64,000 nucleotides of DNA. Origin: Tetrastigma voinierianum. Lineage: Eukaryota > Streptophyta > Magnoliopsida > Vitales > Vitaceae. Below the pieces are notes generated by a model. That model searched no databases and was not told the DNA's origin. It saw only the letters and a list, made by a program, of their open reading frames with translations. A program made the translations under genes and the position numbers. Shown piece after piece: positions 1-11,131 of this stretch; position 1 is the first letter of the stretch, and every line of letters begins with the position of its first letter. The stretch spans positions 310,001-374,000 of the forward strand of contig JAEQBH010001502.1 in assembly GCA_016808115.1 (NCBI GenBank), written 5' to 3'.

Positions 1-731
1 ACTCATTCCCAAACGAATCAAGCTCTTCATTTTCTCCCACTCAGAGGGATAAAAACCACTACGTGGGTTACCTTAAGGCTAAGATAAACAAATCGGTTAG
101 ATTTCCCCAACAAAGAAGATGACACCAGTAAGGTTATTATAACCCAAATACAAAACAATTAGATTCTTCATTATTCCAAATTCAGGAGGGATAAAACCAC
201 CGATGTGGTTGCTTCGAAGGATAAGAGAAGTTAAATTGGTTAGATTGCCCAATGAAGAAGGGATGGCACCAGTCAAGTTATTATAAGAAAGGACGAGGTA
301 CTCCAATTGAGAGAGGTTAGCCAAGGAAAGAGGTAGCTCACCTGTAAGACTGTTAGAACCGAGATGAAGCTCTCTGAGATGAGTGAGAGTACCTATTTGC
401 TGCGGGATGCTTCCGTTGAGTCCACACTCAATAAGCTCGAGAACAACGAGGTTGGGAAATGAAGAAAAGTTCAATTTGCTAAGCTCACCCAATTCCTTGT
501 CTGAACTGAATATGGCGATTTCAGTGACGCTATCATTCCCACAGTGGTTGCCAATTCCAGGTGCAATGATGAGAAGCAGAATTATTCCACTCAACCGAAA
601 AGCTGGTGCAGCCTTCTCATCGAGTTGATAAATGATGATGATGATATTGCATAGGCAAGGGAGAATATCATCATCATCATCATCATCATGGTGATGGTTA
701 CTACCATTTCTGTAAAAATAAAGGACACCAT
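1..731 (-). pseudogene. LRR receptor-like kinase (MIK2-like) pseudogene, copy 1, 5' part
   Basis: Minus-strand translation gives a signal-peptide start at 731, shared with the second copy (ATG at 37967), and then a run of methionines from a CAT repeat. Next come an N-terminal cap region with HHCTW and SVTEI motifs and about five LRRs of the plant LxxLxLxxNxLTGxIP type (NLTGAIPSSLGNLTNL). These families are plasma-membrane receptor kinases; here only the ectodomain start is present and the gene runs off the left edge. It is broken: the cap is split between two frames near 535-600, and a further frameshift near 107-115 puts a stop at 97-99. Beyond that the reading continues in another frame with more stops. 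The longest open frame (97-594) starts only with TTG, so it is not a gene model. The family is clear; function is lost in this copy unless the shifts are sequence errors. Confidence 0.85.
669..689. repeat. (CAT)7 trinucleotide repeat in the signal-peptide coding region
   Basis: Seven CAT units encode seven consecutive methionines on the minus strand inside the hydrophobic signal sequence of LRR kinase copy 1. The second copy (37967 end) has no such run at the same place. A four-unit version occurs in the orphan 5' fragment at 38580-38600. Confidence 0.85.
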
Positions 732-2340
732 CTTTAATTCTATCTAATTACTTTATTCATCATTTTATAATAATAAGCGACCACTTTTATAATGTCAATA
801 TAAAAGTTGTTGGAATGGTGTCTATTCAGTGAGAACACAGAGACTTCCGGGAAGCACACACCCAGACAAGCAATTCTTTTTCAGTCTCCGGCTAAAGTGT
901 TCATATTAATTAATTTCCACGCGATTGGTCATCTAATTTCTTTTACACGCTAATCCTTTTCCATCCAACTGCCTCTGCCTCTATTCTTCTACCTTGCTCC
1001 ATGCAAGTTTATATTTAAGTCCTCTTTTTCCTTCTCATCTGAGTACCCCTTTATAATTAATTTCACCTCGGGTTTGAAAATTGACACGACACACGTCACA
1101 ACACCTAACCTAACACCGCTACAGGCCGTTTCAGCTTTATCATGCTTAGTCATATTCACGTCGACCCGCCTAACACGCTTTTAATAAACGGCCATATTAA
1201 TTACATGCTGACCGCTTAACACGAATTTAACCTTAAATCGAATTCGCTTAATTATTATATTAATTAATTAACTTATTTAATAAAGTTATTTATATTAAAT
1301 ATATTATTAATTATAATTCATATTATTTTAAATAATAAAATTAATAAACATGTTAAATTTAATAAGTTATTTTTTTAAATACTTGGATGATTAATTATAA
1401 TTCTTATTATTTTAAATAATCAAATTAAACGGTTATATTCGCCGAATTGCCTAACACCGAAAAATAAATTTGATTGAGTTCGTAAAATGAATGTTGACAT
1501 CGCTTATTATCATTTGCCTCGTGGCCATGAACGCGACACGTATCTCGTATCGATTAATTCCATTACCTAACACGATCCACGACACAAATCTAAGACCTCC
1601 TAATTTCAATACTCTTAATTAACAAAAAACTATTATCTTTTGAATTTCATGAAGTCTTCTTTGATTAATTATTATTTAATATCTAACAAATAATAAAAAA
1701 GTATTGATACTAGTTTACTTTTAATAATCCAGTATTTCTTTCGTTAGGTTTTCAAAATGTGCTTGCACTAATTATTTCTTTCCAATAAAAATGAAATACA
1801 TATTCAACCCACATCATCGTATGGATACAAAAATCACGGGCTATGTCGTAATTTCCAAGAGCATGAAACAGAGATATTATTGTTAAGAATAATGTCATTA
1901 TATTAAATAATTTTTATATACATCCACAAAGTTAAAACTTCAAAATTTTGAAAAAAAAAATGGTATGGAATATCCAAGAAAAAGTTGTACCCCAAATTCT
2001 ACGTTAAGTAGACTTGCTATTCAATAATTTGAAGAAAAAACATTGATTGATGTTGAATTTTCTAAGCTATATACACTTTTTAAATATAGACCAAGAAGAC
2101 TTAGACAACGCAATCAAAAGTTAAATTTTTCTAAGCTACACCCTATTTAAATATTAACCAAGAAGACTTAGATGAGTCAATCAAAAGTAGAGAATCAATG
2201 TTCACACACACATAAGATTCTTTAACTTAAATATATATAAAATCTCTGAAATTTTTTACATAATAACCAAATTAATATTAGCAATTAATATTCTTTTGTT
2301 TCATCGGTATTTTCCAAGAATCAAACACAAAATAGTGTCT
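732..2340. repeat. Upstream flank of LRR copy 1 with AT-rich repeat
   Basis: No gene is visible. 732-900 is the promoter-proximal flank of LRR copy 1 and matches 37960-38130 upstream of copy 2. About 1085-1590 is an AT-rich block bounded by recurring ACACGAC / CCTAACAC motifs (1085-1140 and 1520-1600), which resembles the ends of a degenerate non-autonomous DNA transposon; I could not define its termini. 2036-2215 holds two degenerate copies of a unit (AACATTGATTGATG, CTAAGCTACACCC, CAAGAAGACTTAGA) that returns at 5720-5816, 7170-7340, 46190-46271, 49042-49212 and 51343-51420. Confidence 0.5.
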
Positions 2341-3054
2341 TGCACTTGAGGGTCGTCAATTGAGTGGGGTTAGCAAGGGAAAGGGGTAGCTCATATTGCC
2401 ACTTCCTTTCCTACCACAATGACCTTTCTTTTCATCACATGGTGGGGATGAATTGATTTTTTTGATAAAAATGTATTTTGAAAACTTTTACATGACATAT
2501 AATTAGTGTGCAACTGCTTAACGAGAAATAAACTAAAGAGCTGACAAACAGACCCTTAATATGGAGCAGTTTCAATTAATTTCTTTAAATTTCAAGTAAT
2601 CCGATCAGAAAAATCTGACCTTATAGTCGACACCCCAACTGCCACTACATAACGCCGCACATTCGGGAAAGAAGTTGCACCTAACACTGAACATGCATTT
2701 CACGAATGAGAAAAAAAAGTCTTAGACATTTATAGGTGACCTTTTAACATATTATAAGTAAATAATATATAAAATAGTACCATAATTTCTTAATATGACA
2801 TCATCATTTGGTGTTTGAGTGTCATCCTAGAATTAGGGGTCTAATTGAATCAAGTCGATATAGAGACACTCAAGCCACTCGATTAAAAACTCGAACCTTC
2901 GATCAAGATTTTTGGGGATGTCAAACTCCTAGCTTAACAAAACTCAATCAATTAAAATTAATAAATAATTAACAAGGACACCATCTTTAATTCTATCTAA
3001 CTACTTTATTCATCATTGCATAAAATAAGCACCCACTTTTATAATGTAAATATA

Positions 3055-3087
3055 AAAGTGGGCCGGAAGCTCACACCGGCCCACTTT
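3055..3087. repeat. Perfect 12-bp hairpin
   Basis: AAAGTGGGCCGG and CCGGCCCACTTT form a perfect 12-bp stem around a 9-nt spacer. The corresponding position in the duplicated block (about 38680-38720) has no such hairpin, so it arose or was inserted in this copy only. Confidence 0.8.
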
Positions 3088-3529
3088 CTCTTCTGTGAAG
3101 GAAATCGTACGGCTGTCAGGCCTCTTTATAAAATCTTATTGGCAATTCCATTTCAATATAAAAGGTGTCCTCGTTATTCATGATGTTTACCCACAGAAAT
3201 GTTTCTTAAAAGTGTCAAACATGAATGAATTCCACTCAGAAAAGAAAAACTTTAAGGGGATCAGCTGAGATGAAAAGTCAAGTCTATCCATTCTTTTAAT
3301 TTTTTTACTCCTTTCCATGTGATGCACATTTCCAAGTCTTTTGCACTTATTTATTTATTATATTTTATCCTCTATGCATTTTTCTTGCATGATGGTTTTC
3401 AATTTTTTCCCTCTTCCATGTGATGAATTTTTCTCAGTCTTTTGCACTTTTATTTATTTATATTATATTTTCGAGGTAATAGTCTTTGATGTTTGGATTG
3501 TGATCTCTGCTCAAGATTAGTGGTGTATG

Positions 3530-4560
3530 TTTGAACTTCTCCTATAGATCTTAGTGTGTGCAGAGCAAGTGAGATAATCAGCAGCTATAAGCACACAATC
3601 TTACGTGGTTCGACAACCCGCCTATATCCACGGATGTGCCTAGACGTAGCGGATTTTCACTCTATCCGATTCAAGCGCTTATAATTAGTCTTACGCGCAC
3701 GAGACTCCCCTGCACCCCACACTCTTCCTAAAACCTAATCACTCATAAACAATTCATAACGAATTCTCTAATTTCCCAAGATCGCACACCCATACACACA
3801 CATTACATCAATATAAGACGGTTAAAATAAAACATTATCTTTCACTAAAGTTAATGAGCACTTTAACATGTAATACCCTCAATCAAGCATATCCGCACTC
3901 TGCACTCTTTCAACACGTTCAACTCGCCTTGTTCTTCCCCTCGCTCGCTCCTAAAGTTCGTGTCGATAACTTCCAAAGTCTCAATTTATACCACACTACC
4001 CGAAGTTTCGACACAATGACCATTATCCCAATACGACTCCAACTTTACATTCTATTTTTTGTTCTTCTTGCCTATCACATCAAAATTAGTAAACTTGATG
4101 CTCAAGTATCCTCTTCATAATAATCCTAAAAAGTTTCCACTCCATTGACAGCTTAGACATCCGAATCTCGCGATTCGATCTCATCCACGTGTCAAATGTA
4201 TTTCGCGCCTCATCGGTTACTGCCCTGCTTCCTCGACCTCTAAGCTAGCATAATCATGTGCGTCCCACGGTTGCTCTCCATCTAGTCCGAACTTCCCATG
4301 TTTGGCACGTCCCTAGAGTACAAAATTACCTTTTCCACGACTGCTCTCCTTCTAGTTTGAACTTCCCATGTTTGGCACGTCCCTGCGAGGGACTTTACCT
4401 TTATTTCAAAAAATCTTCATCAAGCTCGATATCCGCATCTATCTTCAGAGAATCCTCGAGACAAAGATATGGACAATCTTACTCAACAATATCTCATTGC
4501 ATTTTTTTTCATGAAACTTTTCGAGATTTTATATTTATTAATTTTATCCATTTTGGATAA
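3530..4560. repeat. Dispersed repeat present in both flank copies
   Basis: This stretch contains ACGTGGTTCGACAA followed by GCCTATATCCACGG, a sequence pair common in plant dispersed repeats, then a C-rich section with repeated CCCATGTTTGGCACGTCCCT (4297 and 4363). The same order is found at 39285-40330. It is non-coding and the repeat class is not determined. Confidence 0.45.
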
Positions 4561-5051
4561 TCAATAAAAAACAATAAACAATAATATCATAATATAAATA
4601 GAATTCGCATTGTGGACAAAAAAAAATAAAAAAATATTATACTATAAATAAAAGCAATTTGATAATTTTATATATTATTATACTACATTAATTTGATATT
4701 ATAGAGTTTAGGATTTAAAATTATGTTTTATTATTTAGATGTTTAGGAGATAAGATTTTTCTTATATCAATGCTAAATAAAATGTTTATTCATTTTATGA
4801 AACTTATCACATATAAATAAAATTAAAATTTTTATTAAATCATTTTATCATTTTACCATTTTTATTTTATCACTTATTGTTTATAATTTTAATCTATCTT
4901 TGAGCTTGCCAATTTTTATTTGTATAAAAAAAAAATTTCAATGTTATATTTTCACTTATTGTAATATCTTCTCTTCGAATAGAATATCTCATATCTTTTA
5001 CCTTTGGTTAGTTGTTCTTAATAGAAGGTGCAATAGTTGGAAAGATTAATC

Positions 5052-5492
5052 CATTACAACAAGTATGGGCTACAACGGCGGTTTTTTAAGGTTATAGAGG
5101 TGATTTAAACCGCCCCAACACAATGTAGCAATGGTCTCAACAACCACCCCAAAACCGCCGTTGTTCACATCGTCTCTACCATTTAGAGGCAGTTTTTATG
5201 TCCAACAGGGTAGGGTTGGTTAATAGAGGCGTCTCGACAGGCAAAGCAAAATCGCCCAAATCGTGAACTATACACTCAAAACTACCTCACGTGCGATGAT
5301 AATCTACTACTTTCATTTGTGTGGGCTATTGAACTCGCCCTTATGAGTCAGTTTCATTTTTTTAAAATTAAATCGACATTCCTTGTTGGAGGCGATGGAA
5401 TCGCTCTAGTTTTGAATGCTACAATACAGGTACAAACGGTTATTTGATAATATGTAAAGGCAATTTGAATCGTCTCAATATTTTTTCTACTG
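5052..5492. mobile_element. CACTA-like non-autonomous remnant, copy 1
   Basis: The left end reads CATTACAACAAG here and CACTACAACAAAT in the second copy (40828), close to the CACTACAAGAAA terminus of plant CACTA (En/Spm) elements. The interior is rich in GGCGGTTT and AACCGCC subterminal motifs. The right end ATTTTTTCTACTG is a degenerate reverse complement of the left end. No transposase is present, and a clean 3-bp target duplication is not visible. An alternative is another TIR element with similar ends. Confidence 0.5.
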
Positions 5493-5816
5493 ATATTTTT
5501 GGTAATTAAAAGCTTTAATGATATTTTTGTGACCAATAAATATGATTAAATTGATAAACATCAATCATAATATATAAACCCATAGGAAGATTAAATATCC
5601 ACTTCATCAATTGCAATATCAAATCTCTTAACAAGAATTTTAAAAATAAGCAATAAAAAAACTAATTTATGTAAACTCTAATAGAAAATGGTCTACAAAG
5701 TAGGCTTGCACTCTAATAATTTGAAGAAAAAACATTGATTGATGTTGATCAATCATGGATCTATTCATAGAATTTTCCAAGCTACACCCAATTCAAATAT
5801 AAACCAAGAAGACTTA

Positions 5817-7165
5817 CTAATAAGTTGCTTTTTCGCTTAACGTCGGGTTAACAAATTTCATTGTCGTTTTGTTTTTTAAATTTCGCGACTTATCACAAAT
5901 TTTAAGCTTCCGAATGTAAAGTGAGGGACATTCGCTTTTCTATCTTAAAAAAGTCATTTTACACAAAAACAAAAAAAAACTCAATCATTGTCCAACAAGA
6001 AGAAGAGTTAGCAATATACATTACTGGGGGATGACAACTTAGTATTTGTGATTGTAGATTCGGCCCCATCCCGATCCTACTTATCATTTTTTCACCCCAA
6101 ACTCGGGTCTCCATTTAAAAATTAAATGTATGCTGAGACGAAAATTCCCAAACTCGTCCCGTTTATATTTTATTTTTTAATTTAAATTTTTTTATATTTG
6201 TTTTTTTATTTTTATTATATTAAAATTAATATTTTTCATAAAAATAAAAATATTATAAATTTTTATAAATTATTTATTAAAAAACATTATAATAATAATT
6301 ATTATTTATATTAAAGTATAAAATAAAATAAATAAAAAATTATTTTTTTAAAATATAATCTAAGGATTTATTATTATTATTTTGATACATGGTTTATATC
6401 ATTTCATTCTAGCCTCACATCCCGAATAATTTATTTCTTTCGGCCCACTTTATTTTAAATCGAACTTTAACTCGCTCCATTTCTCGACTTTTGCATTTTC
6501 GTAAAAATTCATGCATGGTTACCTAACTTATCACCAAAAATCTGAAACTTATGTTTGTCTCATAATTCGACGAATCTGCCCTGGACTCCGGCTTAAGTAT
6601 TGTTACTTCCGCTCGCCCCGCCTATATTTTAAAAATAATTTTATTATTTATTTTATTTTTAATATAAATAATAATAATAATAAGAATGTTTTTTAATAAA
6701 TAATTTATAAAATTATAATATTTATTTTTTTTATGAAATATATTAATTTTAATATAAAAAATAAAAAGCAAATATAAAAATAAAAATAAAAACAAAAATC
6801 AATGTAAACTGGACTCGGCATGAGAATTTTTCTCATCCCCGTCCCGTCCCGTTTAATTTTTTAAACGAAATGTTTCGACCAAAAATAAACGAGCCTGTGC
6901 CCGGAGATGCAGACCGCCTGCCCCAAACACTCCCATTGTCATCCCTAGTAAGGTGTATCGCTAAATTCTTCTTCGTCAAAGAATTACAAGCTTTTTCGTT
7001 TTTATAAAACGACTCTTTTCTAAATGTAGTTCAAATATTTTCACTTTTTCTATTCATAACTTTTTAAAAAATTTCAAGAATAAGTCATAAAATTTAAAAT
7101 CAAACAAATCTTAATGTCGGTGTTTCGAATTCGCCTTTCAAGATGTTCGCAAAAACAAACACCAC
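5817..7165. mobile_element. MITE-like insertion containing a nested foldback element
   Basis: The second copy of the flank reads CAAGAAGACTTAGAGTCAACC straight through at 49052. Here the sequence stops after GACTTA at 5816 and resumes with CTTAGAGTC at 7166, giving a CTTA duplication compatible with a TTA-type target site (PIF/Harbinger-like). The right end AAAAACAAACACCACC and the interior CAACAAGAAGAAGAGTTAGC resemble the two intron repeats at 10636-10916 and 11132-11428. The middle (6024-6948) is a separate foldback element. No coding capacity. Confidence 0.65.
6024..6948. mobile_element. Foldback / long-inverted-repeat element
   Basis: The termini CTGGGGGATGACAA (6024) and, on the opposite strand, CTAGGGATGACAA (6948) are inverted repeats of the GGGATGxCAA type known from plant hAT-like MITEs. 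The similarity continues inward: 6160-6345 and the reverse complement of about 6630-6830 are the same AT-rich sequence (for example AAATTATTTATTAAAAAACA in 6265-6286 and its complement in 6687-6708). The arms are therefore several hundred bp long. The central part (about 6360-6590) resembles 48630-48890 inside a solo LTR, suggesting a captured LTR fragment. Confidence 0.75.
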
Positions 7166-7340
7166 CTTAGAGTCAACCAAAAGTAGAGAATCAATTTCCA
7201 TGAGCATGAAATAGATATCCAAGAAAAAGTTGCATCCCAGATTGTACATGAAGAAAAAACATTGATTGATGTTGATCAATTATGGATCTATTCATAAATT
7301 TGTTCAAATATAAACTAGGAAGACTTAGAGTCAACCAAAT

Positions 7341-7500
7341 GCTAGACCTCTAATGAGTGAAGTTGTTGAAGCTCTAAAGCCTTCGCCAAATCTGAAGGAC
7401 ATGGCCAGTTCTTCACCCTTTTTCCAGACAATGCAAGCAGAGCGCATAGGCGGGTCTAACCCAAACTCTCGAAACCCTAATTTCAGCAAACATGGCACCA
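7341..7500 (+). pseudogene. Receptor-like cytoplasmic kinase (class VII / PBL-type) C-terminal exon fragment
   Basis: Plus-strand translation gives ARPLMSEVVEALKP followed by NLKDMASSS, FQTMQAERIG and NPNFSKHGTR. This is the subdomain XI end and C-terminal tail of PBS1-like cytoplasmic kinases, which relay signals beneath receptor kinases at the plasma membrane. About 53 residues are present. The upstream junction is abrupt, directly after the duplicated-flank sequence GAGTCAACCAAA, and no other kinase exons lie nearby. After the last recognisable codon (CACCAG) the reading continues into unrelated sequence from GGTTCATG. It is best read as a captured or stranded exon piece. The family assignment rests on my recognition of the tail motif. 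Confidence 0.7.
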
Positions 7501-8108
7501 GGTTCATGCCCCTTTGTTTCTTCCCCTGTCACTTATTTATAATCTGTTAAAGGGATTGGGGACATCTTGAAAAATTGAACAAAAAATGTTGAGACTGGTT
7601 TTGAAGTGAATGCTGTGATGTGTTGGTTTTTCCTTTTTGAGATGTGAGTGAGAAGAGTATGTGAGGAGTGGCCTAGAGAGAATCATGGAGCTTTCTCTTT
7701 GGTTGATTGTACTCTGTTTTGAGCATGAAAAAAAATCAATCCATGATGTTTTCTTACTGTGGCCCTCATCTATTTTATCTTGTTTTCTCAAATCTCTTTA
7801 CAACTAATTGCAAGAAGCAGATGGAGAAAAGACAATGACAAGTTTAAGTATCATGCCATAAATCCAGTTACAGTAATATCTATCTGTTCATAAACAAAGG
7901 ATTGAGATGTTGATGAATGGAACTCAACAACAAAGGTTCAATGTCAGACTCAAATTTAGAAGCAGAACAATATATTTTGATTCATTAATTGCCAGAGGGA
8001 AATCTCATGAAGGGGTACCAAAACCAGATACAAAAGCCTTTAACCCTGAATCTAATTTTCCTTTATAAGGGATTAAGTTCAAATGGACAAAACTTTTGTC
8101 TTGATTGT
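7501..8108. other. No gene seen
   Basis: This is the stretch between the kinase fragment and the stop codon of the dehydroquinate-synthase-like gene. It is moderately AT-rich, with no domain, repeat or RNA recognised. 7990-8108 would be the 3' untranslated side of the minus-strand gene. Confidence 0.5.
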
Positions 8109-8236
8109 TCACTTTTCAACAATAAACTCTTTAATCTCAATTCCTGTGTGCCGAGCTCCACCCTGTATCTTTAGCAGAATTTCATCTCCAACTTTGAGTG
8201 AGGTCACAGGAATTGCTTTCTTGGGAAATCCACTTC
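8109..8236 (-). CDS. DHQS-like terminal exon 9
   Basis: Acceptor TTCTTTACAG|GAAGTGG; it encodes PKKAIPVTSLKVGDEILLKI, then GGARHTGIEIKEFIVEK and a TGA at 8111-8109. The GGARHTGIEI block is the C-terminal signature of the DHQS-II-like family. Intact. Confidence 0.85.
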
Positions 8237-8330
8237 CTGTAAAGAAGATGTTTTTCTGATCTTTCAAAATTAGCTCAAACAGAAAAAAACCCAAAACTTT
8301 GAGTCAATGGTTTATGGTAGTTGGAATAAC

Positions 8331-8406
8331 CTTGGCTGGGACAGATCAATGCAACTGTTTCTGCATTCTGTAGAAGGACACTATAAAGAGTACCAGTTTC
8401 TGCTTC
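8331..8406 (-). CDS. DHQS-like exon 8
   Basis: Acceptor TTTATAG|GAAGCAG; it encodes ETGTLYSVLLQNAETVALI and ends AAG|GTTATTCC. Open in its own frame. Confidence 0.7.
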
Positions 8407-8972
8407 CTATAAATAATATCAAATAAAATTATTATCAAGATAAAAACCTTTAATGATCACAAAATGAACAGATAAACATGAGCACACACATTAAAAAGCT
8501 CCTCTTGGATGCTGAGAAGACTGAAGAAGGAAAGAAAATCTGGAAAACTGGACTTCCCCAAATGCAGTTATGAAGGGTTGAAAAAAAAAAAAACCACCTT
8601 TTCTATTTCTATTGATGTTTTCAGGTAGAAAATTTTCATATCTCAGGGAAATTTTCTTTGTTTCCTTCAACCATATGCACTGACTCCATCATGTCGCCCT
8701 ACAGCACACAAACATGTTTCTGTTTCTTGATTCACTGAGATCAAGTCATATCCAACTGATTCATGCTTTAGATGTTTAAAGTCTCCAGCTCCAAGAATAA
8801 CTATGGCCAAAATATACTTAGTATACTCATAATGTACCTTCTCCATAAACAATCAGCAAAGCATGAATTACATTCTTTCTGCAACATTCATAAACCTGTT
8901 CACAAGTATATTTAGAAAGGGTCCAGTTCCTTATTCTTACATTTCTTGATAATATTGAACGCAGCTCTTTAC

Positions 8973-9044
8973 CTGTATTTAACTCTGAAAGATAGCAAGT
9001 TTTTTCCTCCTTGAATAGCAACAAACATAGGCATGTACTGGACC
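8973..9044 (-). pseudogene. DHQS-like exon 7
   Basis: Acceptor TGTACAG|GGTCCAG; it encodes GPVHAYV, then needs two one-base corrections to reach GGKTCYLSELNTG. A donor at ACAG|GTAAAG is likely. The following exon of the family is not recognisable downstream. Confidence 0.65.
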
Positions 9045-9319
9045 CTGTACATTTACAAGATGTATTTATTTAGTAATACAACATAGGTTTTTCAGAAATG
9101 GCTCTATAAGTTAGTTAACACTTTGTTGAGGTGTGATAGAACTTCTAGAAATGGCTCCAATTGAGTTATCATCCTGTAAATGAAAAGAAAATAATTCAAA
9201 CTTGCATAAGAGAGCACTTCCTGGAAAATACATAGCTAAAAATCTCTCATTTACTATGTCCTTAAAATAATCACATTGGTCAAAATATTAGCTCTAGCAA
9301 CCCCAAGTTCAAAACTCAC

Positions 9320-9409
9320 CGCATTGACCCGAAAAGGCCTGCTAGCAATGTAATTTGACTCTAAACATTCTGAGTGAACAAGAACTAGCCCTCTGGCAAA
9401 AGATCCAAC
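9320..9409 (-). CDS. DHQS-like exon 6
   Basis: Acceptor TTTCATAG|GTTGGATC; it encodes VGSFARGLVLVHSE, then SNYIASRPFRVNA. Donor GCG|GTGAGTTTT. It joins exon 7 in phase (N-A-G-P-V). Confidence 0.8.
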
Positions 9410-9527
9410 CTATGAAAGAATAATGGCAGGATAAGAATGATAACCTCATGGAGAAAGTACAGGATCTCTATAGTAAATAAAAGAGCCATGGTGATATAAT
9501 CATGTAGGTGAGAAGCTAGAAGCAAAC

Positions 9528-9665
9528 CAGAAGTCCTTCACCAGGCCTCATGAGGCTACAGAGATCCACGCAAACTCGATCACCCATTCCAGAGATATGA
9601 ACTTGAGTTATAGTGCTGGTCAAGCTCAAGATGTTGTTATCTTCATTCCTTCGGTCAAAATAATC
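9528..9665 (-). CDS. DHQS-like exon 5
   Basis: Acceptor TATCAG|GATTATTTTGAC; it encodes DYFDRRNEDN, then GMGDRVCVDLCSLMRPGEGL. Donor CTG|GTTTGC. Open throughout and the best-conserved exon. Confidence 0.8.
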
Positions 9666-9736
9666 CTGATAATATCAAACAAAGTAAGGACCAATACTTC
9701 ATGAGTCAAGAAGGCTATCATAGAAGAGGAGATCAC

Positions 9737-9805
9737 TTTTAGCTCAAGAACAGCTGTTGAATCCTCAACTTTTAAAACGATTCCCCCCAAACCCTGCTCC
9801 AAGGC
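9737..9805 (-). CDS. DHQS-like exon 4
   Basis: Acceptor TTTTCTGTAG|GCC; it encodes ALEQGLGGIVLKVED, then AVLELK. Donor AAA|GTGATC. Open in its own frame. Confidence 0.7.
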
Positions 9806-9943
9806 CTACAGAAAACAAAACATGGAAATAAAACAAATATCAGGATTCATTTGACCAATAAATTCAATTGTATTAATTAACTAAAGCTTCAATTCTGTAA
9901 TAACATTTGAGTGGTTCTCATTTTAAAATATTTTGAAAGATAC

Positions 9944-10041
9944 CTCAAGAAAACTTGAGCTCAGAAGGAGTTTTTGAGATGGCAAAGACTGTTATTTGAT
10001 CTGCTTTGGAATACTGCAACTATATTTTCTGCAGGTATCAC
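9944..10041 (-). pseudogene. DHQS-like exon 3
   Basis: Acceptor TTCTTAAG|GTGATACC; it encodes VIPAENIVAVFQ, then shifts frame into TVFAISKTPSE and again before the donor GAG|GTATC. Confidence 0.7.
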
Positions 10042-10635
10042 CTTAAGAAATAAAATGGATAACCAGGGAACAACTATGAATCAAGATCTTAAAAATAACA
10101 AAGATACTAGCTAGAAATAGTCATATAATTTCAAAGACAAGACAGAATATTTGTTTAAGAGGCAGGTAATGATTCCACGCGAGAAAGAAAACAAGAGGCA
10201 AGAACGGTTGATGAGGCAGTAATGGAAAAAAGTAGAACACAGGTTAAGTTACTGGTCTACATGACCTCGCCCATACTGTATCCAGTTTGTATCTTTCATA
10301 TGGGTATTCTGTCCCAAAGAAAGGTGAAGGGTTGCATTAGGCAGATGCTAGCAACAAGTCTGGGGATAAAGTCATAACCCGAACTCTGAAATGGTCAGAA
10401 AACATTCATGAAACAGACACGAAATAGATGAGGGTTAAGTCTTCCTTACCTTAATTGAGTTTCCTTAAAAAATTTAAAATACAAATGAGAGTTGAAGATG
10501 CACATAAATGTTAGATATGGTAAACAAGATATCCGTCTGCTGGGCTAGGGGCTCCTTAAGCCCCACATTGGAGGATAATCAAGCAAAGATGGTGGTAGCA
10601 CGTGAGACAAATTCCTACCAAATTCCCAATACGTA

Positions 10636-10916
10636 CAAAGCCCTGTTTGTTTTTTGGCTTTTTCCTGAAAGCTAAATAGCTTAGCATTTAGTATGTTTGT
10701 TTTTTAACTTTTTCATGACTTATTGATGAAATTTCTAAAAAAAATTCAGAAAAAAGTCATCTTCCAAAACAGGAAACACCACCCTTGCCTAACAAGGAGG
10801 AGAGCTAGCAGCACTCATTACCCAATGTTAAAAAACAAATAACTTAATATTATTAAGTACTATTTAGCATTAAGCTGAAAAATAGTTATATTCAGCATTA
10901 AGTAAAAAAAACCAAC
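10636..10916. mobile_element. MITE-like repeat in DHQS-like intron 2, copy a
   Basis: It begins CCCTGTTTGTTTTTTGGC and ends near AAGTAAAAAAAACCAAC, with an interior (CACCACCCTTGCCTAACAAG, ATTAAGTACTATTTA) that is closely repeated at 11132-11428. It is non-coding and AT-rich; no confident target duplication. Confidence 0.6.
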
Positions 10917-11131
10917 TTCACCTTAAATCATCCTCTAATTGCATTCTTAGGCTTTCAGAAGAAAGCTTTTAGAGGCACCGCATCAGATAGCCACCATAAT
11001 CCAAATAACACCATTATTTTGGAGAGCAAAGTACTCTACCTGACACCACATTAGACAGTGGCAACCACTGGGCAAGAAGAGTCCACAAACTAATCCACAT
11101 TTACAACAGCTAATACTAGAAGTTTGAGACA

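Larger units (their letters stand above)
2340..7340. repeat. Duplicated flank block, copy 1
   Basis: This block matches 38200-51420 in the same order and orientation. Examples are the AGCTCATATTGCCACTTCC region (2390 and 38219), GGAGCAGTTTCAATTAATTT (2562 and 38422), AAGGACACCATCTTTAATTC (2974 and 38626), the GTGGTTCGACA region (3605 and 39356) and the CACTA-like remnant (5052 and 40828). The second copy is longer because four LTRs were inserted into it; this copy carries a MITE (5817-7165) that the second lacks. 2350-2395 also holds a short LRR-coding scrap. No complete gene is seen inside. Open frames at 3854-4120 and 4258-4560 are not preserved in the second copy and are not called. Confidence 0.75.

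Noticed and set aside
97..594. A 165-residue open frame as an intact LRR gene
   Set aside because: It begins only at a TTG created by a frameshift in the cap region; the true start is upstream at 731 in another frame and the C-terminus is shifted too.
3854..4560. Two plus-strand open frames in the flank
   Set aside because: They are not preserved in the sister block at 39600-40330, have no recognisable motif and lie in repetitive DNA.
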